A DNA stretch of 64,000 bases from NCBI GenBank assembly GCA_963969365.1, contig OZ017749.1, positions 3,348,001 to 3,412,000 on the forward strand, read 5' to 3'. This DNA is from Asterochloris sp. CNOR1 (Eukaryota > Chlorophyta > Trebouxiophyceae > Trebouxiales > Trebouxiaceae). Shown one piece after another: positions 46,977 through 58,900 of this stretch. Under the pieces are notes generated by a model. That model was given only the letters and a program-made list of their open reading frames with translations. It was not told the DNA's origin and ran no database searches. Every line of letters starts with the position of its first letter. The first letter of the stretch is position 1. Made by a program: the position numbers and the translations under genes.

Positions 46977-49900
46977 ATGGAGGTTGCCCCAGCAGCCAGG
47001 CATGGCATGGCCAAGCGGCTGAAGTCAAAAGTCCAGTCAGCTGCTGCCTCTGTGGCCCATATCCGCCAGGAGCTGGCAATCATCAAGGTAGTGACTCATG
47101 GCCTGTCTGGGCGCTCAGCCTTGAACAGGGCTACAACAAAGGGACAGCAAGCAATTGATGCAGACCATACTGCTGCATGAATTCTGTCCAATTCAAGCAG
47201 TTCCTGTGCAGGCAAGTGCGCTGAGTGCTGACAGCAACAGCACCTCGTCTCCTCGCATTCTAGCAGTCAATCCCTCAGACTCTGCAGTCCAGGTATGGCC
47301 CTGAGCCAATGAGCTACATTGTGCCCACTGCTGCCTCCAGCTGCATGCTTTTTGCTGATTGGCCAACGGCCCCCTGCAGGCCCTGCACAATGAGCTTGGC
47401 AACTTCAGGGAGCCCTCGGTCCCTGACCTGTCTGACGAGGCAGAGTCTCAGGTTCGGTGAAGTACTAAGCCTGCGTGACAGACAGGCCAAGCTGCACATT
47501 GATCAGCAGCTGATTATGGATCGAGGCCAAGAAGGTTGCTGTCTTGCAATGGCGCCTGCAGTACCCCCAGCCTTTGATTTCGTGTGCAGAAGCAGACCTA
47601 GCTTGAGTGGGAGTCTCAGAGACCTTAATCTGCAGTAACTTGGCTGCAGGAGTTTGTTGGTCACGCGCTGGGGGCAGGCGAGCGGCAGGCTCCCCCCAAG
47701 GATGATGGGCCAGGGCCACATGCAGACAGGTGTGTAGACAGTCACAAGGCACATGTGCAAGACGTCGTGTCTGGTCGGAAGCCAAAGCTGCCATTCAACC
47801 CAGCACAATGCCACCACGCTCCAGGGCTGCTGATGGCACTTGCCATGCCTGCCTGCTGATCTGATGTGCTCGCCTGCATGCATGTTCTTTGCTCATGTGC
47901 GTTGCAGGGAACCTATTGTCTTCATAGCCTGTCCAGCCCTGCTGCTGGCTTGTCCAACCCTGACGGCCTGTATGCAGCCCCCGCACATCGAAGGCCAAGG
48001 GGCGTCCAGCAGCCCTTCAGATCCCTGCCTGCCAATCTGATGTGCTCGCCTGCATGCATGTGATTCACTCATGTGTGTTGCAGGGCACTTATATCCTTGA
48101 TAGCCTGTCCAGCCCCACTGCTACCTTGTGCGACCCTGACGGCCTGCATGCAGCCCCCGCACAACGAAGGCCAAGGGGCGCCCAGCAGCCCTTCAGATCC
48201 CGGGCGAGGGTGCGGACCAGGCAAGTGCGGCAGCTGCCCACCAGGGACTGGAGCAGAGGGCTGCGGACTACAGAGCAATCCTGGCTGGGGGCGCCCTGGG
48301 GACTGCTGCGCCCACTGCCAACAGGCGCAGGGCGGGTTTAGCCAGCAGGAATAAAGCTGAGAAGCCGGTGAGGGGCAAATCCAGGGCAAACTTTCCTGGC
48401 AGGTGTGGAAGTGGGTATTGATGCAGGCAATGCGGACAGTAGCTGGCACACCGCTGAATCAGTAGCTGGTACATCATTGAATTTAGTCAGCAAGGCGCCA
48501 GGGCTGGGGAAGGTCTGACTGCAGGCTGTGACATGTAGCAACTCGATGCTGGCAGCCAGTCGGCCTGTTGAAGCCTGACAGCATTTGTCACAGGCTATCA
48601 TGCTGCAGGCTGAGTCTGCTCCAGGGCGGCCCGGTGTGTAGCCACCAGCAGATGGGGTGCTTTGTCACCCTGGTCTAGGACATCCTGCTTGCAGGCATGC
48701 TGCCTTCCTCTGGTGTGGCACCCTGGCTCAAGACACTGTCTGCTGTCTTCAGGCTGTTGGGCGCTTGATGCCATGGGAGGGGCAGTCCCTTGACCCCAGC
48801 GAGACCCTGGCTCTCAGGCTCAGCAACACGGCTGTGCTGGCCAGCACACCTGCAAGCTCTGCCCTTGCGACTGTGACGGCGCAGGGGAGCATGGCTTCAG
48901 GTAGGTCCCCTGCTGCAGCTCACATGTTGCAGTGCCAGTGTCCAGGCAGATTGCTGGGCACAGCTGACACATCTGCTTGCCAGGCCAGGAATACAACTTT
49001 CACGAGCCCTACATGCTCGATGTTGGCAAATGGCAGTTCAATGGATGCATGCCGCCGCTTTGTGGATCATGCGGGCGCAAGACACATGACAACCCCTTGT
49101 AGTGGCTGGAGACCCAGCCTTCCCAATTCTGCAGGCGTGCCCTGTGCAGAGTATCAGCCTGACGGTCGCCGGCCTGGCTGGAACAGCTCTGCCAAGGCCG
49201 CCAGCAACGATGTGGCCCTCAGCCTCAGCGATGCAAACCGGCAGGAGAGCCTGCAGGAGATGAGGCAGCGCTTCATGAGCCGCCTGCAGCAGGTGGGGGG
49301 GGAATGGGCGGTCGACAAGCGTGAGGCGGCCTGGAGGGTATCACGTCCCTGCACTGCATTCAGCCAAGGGACGGGGCTTTTACCTGCCGCAAGGGTGCTG
49401 GTGGTGCTTACATGTTCTTTCCCAGGGTCAGGTGGCCTGTACACCATTTCTGAGACAGAGCTTCAGTGTTGCATGTAGCAGGTGTGACGGGGGCACCAGC
49501 TTGGGGCTGCCTGGACGGGCTCTCCATATGCTAGGTGCCCCCTGGAGCGTAGGCTGTGTCGTTCCCAGCCTTGGGTCGGCGTGTTGCCTACTCAGGGCGC
49601 CTGCCACCAGAAGTTCTGTGACACTGGCATGCCAGCGTCAAGCTGCCTTTTGATAACTGTCAATGAGGCACCCAACATTACAGGCTGTCTTTGCCGCCAG
49701 CAGGCTGGGTTTGACTGCTCTCCTGCTCTATTATAGAGCCCTGCACCGTACAGAGATTGTGCTGTGACAGTTCGAAAATGACACCCTTTGCACCATCCTG
49801 CTTATGTATATGGCCTCTGTTGAGCTGTGGCCCTTACCTGAGTGCACCCTTGTGCGGTTAATCCTGCCTGTTGCGCTCTGCAGGCAAATGACGCGATGCA

Positions 49901-52900
49901 CAGCAATCTTGCCAAGCGCCAGGGGCATAGGGGAAGCATGGGCAAGCCCTCTGCAGGCGTCCACAGGGCTGAGGGGAAAAGTGCTCAGCCTGTGCAGCTG
50001 CGCCGTCCTCGGCCTGAGCAGCTGCAGCAGCCAGCAGGGCACATCCTGCCTGTGAAGTCCCCAGCTGCCCTCAGGCAGCTGAGTGCTGTGGCTGGCAGCC
50101 AGGAACAGCTGCGGCTGCAGGCCATCAGCGGACTGCTGGCCGCGCGGCAGCAGCAGGTAAGGCATGGGCAACATATGTCATCAGGCAGCACAGCCTCCTG
50201 TCTCATTGGTGGGGTGTCGTCGTCGGTCGGTGGCAGTCCTGAAGCACCTGCTCTCAGTGGGTGCTGCGCTGCTGTTTGGGAGGTGGCCTGCCACTACCTG
50301 GTCGTGGCATCTCTGCAGGGAATAGCCATTAGCTGCTGGCAGCAGGCATGCCGCTGTGTCTGGCGGCACGTTACAGGTGTAGGGAAGATCATCAAGGTTG
50401 TGACCTACTTTGCAGGTGTGGGGAAGATCCTCAAGGTTGCGACCTGCAGAGGCCATCTGAATATCTCTCCCTGCAGGATGCTGTTGTGCCTGTGACTAGG
50501 CTAGCGCATGGGCAGTTGTGTCCTGACAGCAGGGCACTGGCCTTCACTGCTGCAAGCTGCCCACAGCCCTGCAGGCTCCTGCTGTGCCTCTGATTAGGCC
50601 TGGGGCGGCCCAACACAGCAAACCTGCATTTCTCCCCATGTTCTAGCTCAGCAATGTCCAGCACCCAGTACTCTACAGTCCTGCTGTGCCGCTGGCTGGC
50701 GCTGACATCCTGCCCTGCAGCGCCCCCAGACTGCAGCTGTTGTTGGACCTGGCAGTGGGCGGCGCAATGCCCAGCGGGACCCTGCTGTGCCTCTGGCTGG
50801 GGCTGCCAGCAGGCCACCCAGGCTTCCCATCTCCTGCAGGACCCTCAGACTGCTGCTCTGGCTGGGGCCGGCAGCGGGCGGTACCCTGTGGACTCATCCT
50901 TTGAGGAGTGGCCAGACCTGTCAGTCCTGGGCAACATGCCCAGCCAGGCAGCAGCAGGCAGGGACCCCGGCAGTGGCAGCGCTGCAGCCGGTCCCAGCAG
51001 TAGCAATGCAGCCAATGCCAGCGTGTCAGAAGGGCCTCGGGAGCCCTCTGCGCAGCGGCGACTCACCTTCTCGGACGAGCAAGTGCCTGGGCAGCCGCCC
51101 GCCTCGGTGAGCTGTGGCACTGCATCTGCTGCTGTCTGGTGAGCTGACGCACTGCATGTGCATTCCAGCTGTGCATGCGCACTGCACAGATGCAGAGCAA
51201 CAGCAATGGTCTGGCGTGCCCCGCCGGGGAGAGGCGCAGCTAAACAGCATCGTTGCTGGCTGCCAAGTACACATTGTGCTTGTGCTGGCTCAGTGGATTG
51301 ACACCCCAGAGAAACACACTGTGCTGACCCTCCGCGATCAGCCAGCAGCCTCAGCCGCACACCACCTGGCCCGGGGGTGCCAGCACACCGCTGCTCTGAC
51401 CTGCCAGCCACTGCCCTCTGCAGCAGTGGCAGATGCCCTCACCGCGCCTGGGGCGCAGCTGGCCGGGGCTGCCAGGCGTGCTTGCAGCCCCGCCAGCCAC
51501 AAAGCAGACACAGCAGGACAGAACGCAGGCGCCAGCAGGGGTTGACAGGCGTACCCAGTCAGCCTTTGCCCCCAGGCGGGCGTCGGGGGAGCCTCTGGCC
51601 GAGTCCCGGGTGTCACTGGCAGCCCTGCTGGGACGGGCACCAGAGGCGGTGAGGCTGCTCAGCTGTGTCGTGCATGCATGCTGTGCTGGCGCTTGCAGGA
51701 GTAATGCACCCCTGGCAGCCATCTGACAACCTGGGCTGCACCTTCATGCCCACCTGCATGCAGCAGAGCACAGCACCCTGGCTGCGCATGTGCAATGCTC
51801 ACCGCCTAACCCTCGACCGCGCGAAGGAGCTTCCTGCGCTTGTGGGCTGTGCTTGCCTACCTCCATGCTGTACGCTGGCAGGAAGTCTTCAACCCAAGGC
51901 ACTGCCTGCACACTGAGCCTTCAAACCAAGGCGTTGCCTGCGCACCTAAGCCATGCACATGCAGCCAGCACGGGCAGCAGGCTATCTGCTATGGCACTCT
52001 CTTTTTCGTGCCTCCTTGAGAGATCCAAGTCCCTCCTGTTCACCTACAGGCCAGGGCTCCTGCCAGCTCCCATTTCTCCCTGCAACATCTGCAGCAGGAA
52101 ACAGAGTCGTTTGAGCCCGCACAAAGTGCTGCCAGCAGAATCAGCGAAACAGGCTCGCAGGGTCGCAGCGCAAGCGCATTCAGTGTGCTGGGGCGTGGGC
52201 GGACCTCTGGAGATGGCGGCACTGCTGCAGGTGAGTCATGGGCCTCGACGTACAGCATGTCCGAGTGCTGCTGCTGACGCCAGCAAGGCCTCTGTACATG
52301 CGTGCTCCCACGGCAAGCCAACGCTGACCAAGGTGTGTCAGCCTGCTGGGCAGGGTGGCTGATCTTAGGTACCACGGTCAGTGCTGCAGGTTCCAGGCAC
52401 GCTCAAAGGCTGGGGGCATTGCTGCAAGCTTCTGCAAATGATCACCTTTGCGCTCTGCCTGAGTCAGCCATGGGGCTGGAAAGGCATACCCTGCTGACGG
52501 CTGGTCCAGCTGGCCTGCTATGGCTGACCCACCAGATTGTGACACTCCTGCATGTGTCTGCAGCGGGGCTGGGGAGGCGGCAGGAGGAGATGATGCAGCG
52601 CTTGAGGGCCAAGCAGGCCTCTCAGTCAGGCTCCCGTCGGGGCTCAGCCGCGGGGGGCGCTGCACAGCCCGACAGGGCAGCAGCCAGGGAGCCGTCTGCG
52701 ACCGCTGCCTTCTCAAGCAGTGGGCGGCGCACAAGCGCGCCAGGGGATGACAAGGGGCAGGCACTGGAGTTGGCCAGGGCTGCAAAAGGGCCCCGGAGTC
52801 AATCGCTGACCGCTGCTGAGGGCGCCAGCCGCGCGGCTTTGCAGGCAAGCAGCGCCCTGCCTGCTCTCCATGAAGGCACAGGCTGCGCCAAGTGTGGGCA

Positions 52901-55900
52901 TCTGCTCCTCCTTACTCCTTGCTGCAGAGTGCACTCAAGACAGCAGGCTGCGTCATTCAAAGGTGTTGGCACTCCAGAGCTTCCAAAGACCTGCTCCTTG
53001 TGAAGGCAGCAGGGGTACTGCTGGGAGTAGGTTGCATCCTGGTGCGTCTGCTGAGGCAAGAATTGTAAGCAAGCCGGCCTGGCATGCTTTGTAACTGAGG
53101 CAGAAATCTGTGCCAGCTGATGATCCTGACCACAGGTTCCGTGTTTGTTACCATCTGCTGCTGCTGAAGAGAGCGCCCATCGAGGTAGTTGGTGTCACTT
53201 GTCTCCGCCCACCTTCTGGTTAACGTTCCAACAGCTGACCAGCTGCTGCAGGCTCGGAGGTCTCCCAAGGTCCTCAGGGAGAGGGCCATGCCCTCCATTC
53301 CAGAGCAGCAGCAGTCCAGCGCCCCCAGTGACGGAGCTGGCACCAAGGAGGCCGCAGGTGCAGTGGCCGCCAGCTCCAGTGCCGGTCTTGCCGCTGTGGC
53401 TGACAGACAGCCCAGCTTTAGGGCGTCTGAGCGCACAGGCTTGGGACCTGCTGAGCTTGGCAGCAGTGCAGGTAGGCGGGTCACATGTGCTGCATCTTCG
53501 CCAGCAATTGCCAGGATTGCCTGGTGTAAAGCTTCTGCAGCGCTAGGTTCACATCAGGGGAGCAGCGTGTGACAGCGGTGCGGCATGCTGCTCCCAGACA
53601 AGACCTGATGATGGTTTGCTCGGGCTTGCAAGACATGCTCACACCTGCTGCAAAAACAGCCGAGGCCCTGTAATTATGTAAGTGGCAGCTGTGCTCTTAA
53701 CACACTCCTGCACCTGCTGCTGCATGGGCCATTGGCAGTGGGTACTCAAATTGCTGCGGCAGGTACTGCCTCAGCCATAGCACTGCCCGCATAGGATATG
53801 TCAATGCTGTTGACCTGCGCCTGCAGAGGATGCTGAAGATGGGCAGAATCTTGAGCTAGACTCCAGGGGAGCCAGCATGAGCAGCCGCAGCAGCCTGGCG
53901 CGCTTTGCCTCCCCCACTCGGAGCTCAGCGGCCAGAGCCCGCACTCAGGCGCCCTCCCCTGCAGCTGGGGCTGGCATGCCTGCCAGGGGCAGCGCTCTGC
54001 AGCCAGGGGATGAGCAGGCTGCCTCCTCAGGTGCATTGGCTGCCCTGCTCAGACATATGCAAGATGCACATGGGGCAGCCGCACTGCTGGCGTCACCTCT
54101 AGCCCCCCGGAGCAGCCCCACCACAGCAGGCCCACCAGATCCGGCCCAAGCAAGCCGGTTCTCACTTGCTGCAGACAGGACCAGCACTGGCAGGCACGAC
54201 ATTGACAGACGCCTCTCAAAGCTCCTTGGCCCCTGCGTGTGCTGCAATGTGTTGTGCACGTCGCTAGCTGGGTGCATGTGCCGTGAACAGCATGTGCCAT
54301 GATGATCGCCGACTGTCTGGCATGCAGAGGGCGGCGCAAGCGAGCTTGGGCCAGGCTCCCGCCGGGGCCCTGTGGAGCGTGGTGAGGGCAGCGCGGCGGG
54401 CTCCCGGCGAGGCGCTGCTGAGCCAGGTGTTGGCGGCGTGCAGGCCCATACGCCTGATGTGGAAGTCAGCCCCAGCAGGCTGGGCACAGGCTCTCGCAGG
54501 AGGACTGCAGAGCGCGGCAGGGTGAGCTGCCTTGGCAAGCCAGGCATCCAGGGAGCTGCCATGCCGCTCAAAGGTGTGCACTGGCATCTCACACCGGGGC
54601 TACTGTCCTGGCAGAGCCCTCAGCGCTGCTTCAGCAACATCCTCATCAGCACACGTCTCTCAGCAGCTTGCGCCAGCAGCATCCTGACACCCAGTGCAAG
54701 CATGTCCAGGCGGCACAGCAGCAGGGACCAGACACCGTCAGGCAGCAACCTGGGTCCCCTCCTGGCCTTGCAGGGCCAGGCATTGGCGCGACAGGACAGC
54801 CGGTCCCCGCGCTCGTCACGTGATGGTGCACGGTCGGTCAGCTCTGTGAGGCAGGGCGGGGCAGACCCTGTGCTGGAGGGGCGCCCCGCCTGGGGCAGCA
54901 GTGGCACCGTGGCGCCTACCCAGTCGCCCCAGAGGGCTGCAGGCACTGGATTCACACCACGAGAGCCGCGGCGGAGCCGGGAGGTCTCCCTGCGGGTACG
55001 CTCGAGGCGTGTGGCATGAGGTCTGCTGAGTCTGGCAGCATCTGATGCGCAGTTGAGGCCATGGCATGGACTTGGTAGCTCTGTGTGGAGCAATGAAGGC
55101 ATACAGTTGAGGCCGTGGTGCTGACCCAGTCGCCGCAGAAACGTATAGGCAAAGCTTTCGCCGCAGCAGTGGGCTTCAAACATGTCTGGCGTGGGATTTG
55201 CTGGGGTTGGCAGCAAGCACCTGCCAGGCAGCGTGGGCAGCAGCGGCGCACGTGAAGCCAGCTGGCTCATTTCAGAGGGCTGTGTCAGACCGGTGCAGGC
55301 GTGGAGCATCGTGTAGGCTTAGCTGCTCTAAATTGTGGAGATGTTAGGAGGCAGTTGTACAGATCCGGTCTGACAGTATGCCAGCTGCAGGTTGAAGGAG
55401 AGGTGCTGATCACGGTTGTGGCCAACAGGCAGTACCTTGCTTAGCCATGCTGCCGAGGCAAATCAGCGCTACAACGGTGCTGTCTCAGCCAGGCCCTGAC
55501 ACACAGGCCCTGTGAGCTCATGGCCTGAGAGCGAGTGCAGACGTGACCTGCCACCCACTGATTGACAGCCTTTGCCCAGCCTCTGTTGCTGCCTACATGC
55601 CGCTTTGCTGCCATCCTGCAGATGCTCGACCCTAGCAGGGTCTCCCGTTCCGCTGAGCCTGCGCTGCGCCGCAGCACCAGCAGCACCACCTGGAGCCCGA
55701 AGCAGGCGGAGGCGTCAGCAGGCGCCATCCCCCCGCGCGTCCTCACTCGCGACATGAGCAGGGGCCCTACAGCTGGGGGCGCTGCCAGCAGCAGCCCCCT
55801 CAGCAGATGGGCCAGTGCTGCGCCTGCGCAGCTCAAGCTGGACAGCAGTGAGTGCAAGAGCGTGCAAGGCCCAAGCTGCGTTCTGGCAACACCTCTCACA

Positions 55901-58900
55901 GGAACTGCTTGGCCTGGGCCGGGTTGCAGTGCAGCTCATGCATTCCTTCACCTTGGCTCAGCCCTGTGGTCTTCCACTGCACAGCGCAGGGCTCGACACA
56001 CTCATCTCTCGTGTGCAGCACACAGGGCCGGCTGCTGGCAGCCGCCGTCTGCGCCCCTCCCCACCTCGCCCTCCCAACCCTCTAGCCAGTCACCCTGTGC
56101 CACGCGCATGCTGCTTGGCTCATTCTCCATCCCCGTGGCCAGGAGCCAGCAGCCACCTCGGCACATCCCTCGTGGCCGCACCTTGTGATATCGGCATCAC
56201 ATATCCCCCTGTGCAATGCACGCAGCGTCATGTCCCTCCTTTCCTGCGTGCCAGGTGCCAGCAGCCGCCCACTGCGCCGCTACGGCAGCACTGCGGCCGG
56301 GCCAGGGGCAGGCGCATCCGGGCGCAGCCCTCTGAAGCGGTATGGGAGCACGCTGAGGAGCCAGGAGGGTGGCCGCAGCCCCCTCAGCCGGCAGGCGAGC
56401 CACGCAGGGCGACAGAGCAGCCCCAGCAGCCGCAGGGGCACGACGGACTCCCTCTCAGGTGCCTCGGCACAGCATGGCCACATCTGGTTTGGCGTCTTGA
56501 CTTGCTTGCTTCAGTTGGCCGCCTCTGCATGACTGCAAGGCGCAGGCATGACCCAGAAGCGTCCCAAATGCTGCAGCCAGGCAGTCGACCGCGTGTTGTT
56601 TTGAGTCAACAACATGTCTGACATTCTTGTAAGACTCTCAGGTCGCTGACTGTGTGAGCTGTCACACTGCTGGCATGGCTGAAGGTAGCCCAGCGAGCCC
56701 CTCGGGTGAGGGCGGCTTCAGCCCTCGATCCCTCCGCCGCTCAGGCAGTGCCAGCTTCCGATCTCCCCCCAGCATCCCGGTCCGTCCACGTGCGGACCGG
56801 TCACAGGGGTACTCGCAGCTGGGCGCCCGGGGCAGGCAGCAGAGCATCGCTGCCAGCCTGCTGGAAGGTGGGTGGTGGTACCACAGCATTGCTGCTGCCT
56901 GCTTGCAGCGTAGCACTCAGCAGCACAGCATCGCTGCCGGCCTGCTTTGGTGCCTGGCCAGGCTGCCCAGGACAGCTGCTTACTTCATCTACCACTTAGG
57001 GCGTGCACAGTTTTCATACCCAGAACATGGTGCAGCCGCTTCCTGTCTTTGCTTGCACCTTTCGTCAGCCGACAATGCCTCTCTGTGACTGCTGGCTGAT
57101 GCATTGCTCATGATTGAGGGGCTCCTCGCTGCTGAGTAGACCAGCCACAGGCCGTCCTGATCGACATGCTGCTGTGAGGCTGAGACTGTGACACAACCCT
57201 GCAGACCCACAATAGTCAGTGCTGACGGCCACCACGCCTGCTGGCCACCATCCTCTTTATCTAGGGCTTTGACAGGCCCCCCTTATAAGAGCACACCAAC
57301 TTTCCAGTGAAGTTTGGCACTGACGCTGATGGGCGGCTGTGATGCCTGCTGTCCTCACATGCTGCTTTGAAGCTGCGACAGAGTGCGCAGTTCTGGAGAC
57401 CAGATGCTGGCACTGTGTGCGGCCATGGACTCTGCTGGCCTGGCATGCTGCATGGAGGCTGATCCTGTGACACTGCCCTGCAGACGTGCCATGGGCACTG
57501 CTGGCGGCCATGATACCTCTTGGTCTGACATGCTGCATCAAGGCTGAAGCAGCAGGTGCCGCCCTGCAGACCAGCCACTGTCAGTGCTTGCGGAGGAGCA
57601 GAGGGCAGGTGGTGACGAGGTCCCAGGCGCTCAGCAGCCCATGCCCTCTGGCAGCACTGCAGCAGCCAGTGCTGATGAAGGCTTGCCAGAGCGGGGGGCT
57701 GCCAGCAGCAGCGCTGCCCAGCCTGGTGCAGCTGCGCAGGCTGCCGGACGTGCTGAGCCGGCTGCACAGGCTGATGCAGGTCGTGGCAGCAGAGAACAGC
57801 AGCAGGATACATCGGGGGTGGGCAGCAGTGCCGGGCTGCATGCATTGGCACCGGCCGGAGCGCAGACGGGCAGCCATGCAGGGGGCCAGGCAGCAGCTGA
57901 GGCAGGCTCCGGCAGTGCAGGCGCCCTGCAGGGGCCAGAGGGGCACTTGCAGGGTTCAGGAGTGCAGCCGTCTGCAAGCAGAGTCGGGAAATCTGAAAGT
58001 GAGTCAGAGCCTCAGAGGCTGGTTGCACAGGCCTGCGGTGAGTCACCGCATTGATGAGGTCTGCAAGCCCTGAGCAGCACACAGCTCGATCCAGGCATCC
58101 TGCTGTTCCGCTGCCGCTTGCTTTATGTCAAGTCCATGTGCCAGCTCTGCTGCCCTACCTGCAGGCCATGGGAATGGCCATGTGCCCTTGCCTGGTGCTC
58201 AGAGTTCCGCTGCTGAGGCAAGGGGTGCCGAGTCTCCCCAGCAGCGGCCACCCGACCCGCTCAACCCAGCCTTCAGGTGTGCCCAGCACTGGTGGCGAGT
58301 CCAGGCAGCTGGCGACAACCCATCTGCCCTGCTGCTGCGCCGCAGGGGCAGCCCCTGGGCACCTGCTGCCCTGACGCTGCCAATGCTGCCTCCCTTCAGC
58401 ACAGTTCGTGCATGATGTTGTCAGTGCGGCCTCTGCTCTGAAATAGCCCATATTGCCGTCCCTTGCAGGATTGTGTCTGACACCCTTGAGTGCCCCCTGC
58501 AGGATGGTGTCTGATGCGGTCTGGGCGCCTGCCGCTGACAGCCCTAACATGCGCAAGTATGGCCGCAGCAGCAGCTCTGAGGCGCTGATTCCAATCTCAA
58601 AGCACCCGCTGGGTGAGCTAGTATGCAAGCCTGTCTCGCAAATTGTAGGCCAGCCACACAGTGAGGTAGCTGGCGCAGTAAGGCACTGTCATTCAGCCTC
58701 CAGGCATGAAAGTCACAAGCTGACGGTACCAAGCAGTACAGCATCAATGGCTGTGCTTCATTAGGAGGATGGCTGCAGTGCCTGCGCCATGCAGCTGTGC
58801 TGCTGGGCCATCAGACTGCTGTGCCTGTTTGCCTCAAGCATGAAGGTCACAGTGTATGACACAGGCAGCACAACTGTTTGGAGGGCAGTGTGTGTCTCAA

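Noticed and set aside
54031-54300. Continuation of PH-protein exon 14 past 54030
   Set aside because: The frame stays open and looks Ser-rich, but only the donor at 54030 gives the phase needed by the next exon. It remains a possible alternative.
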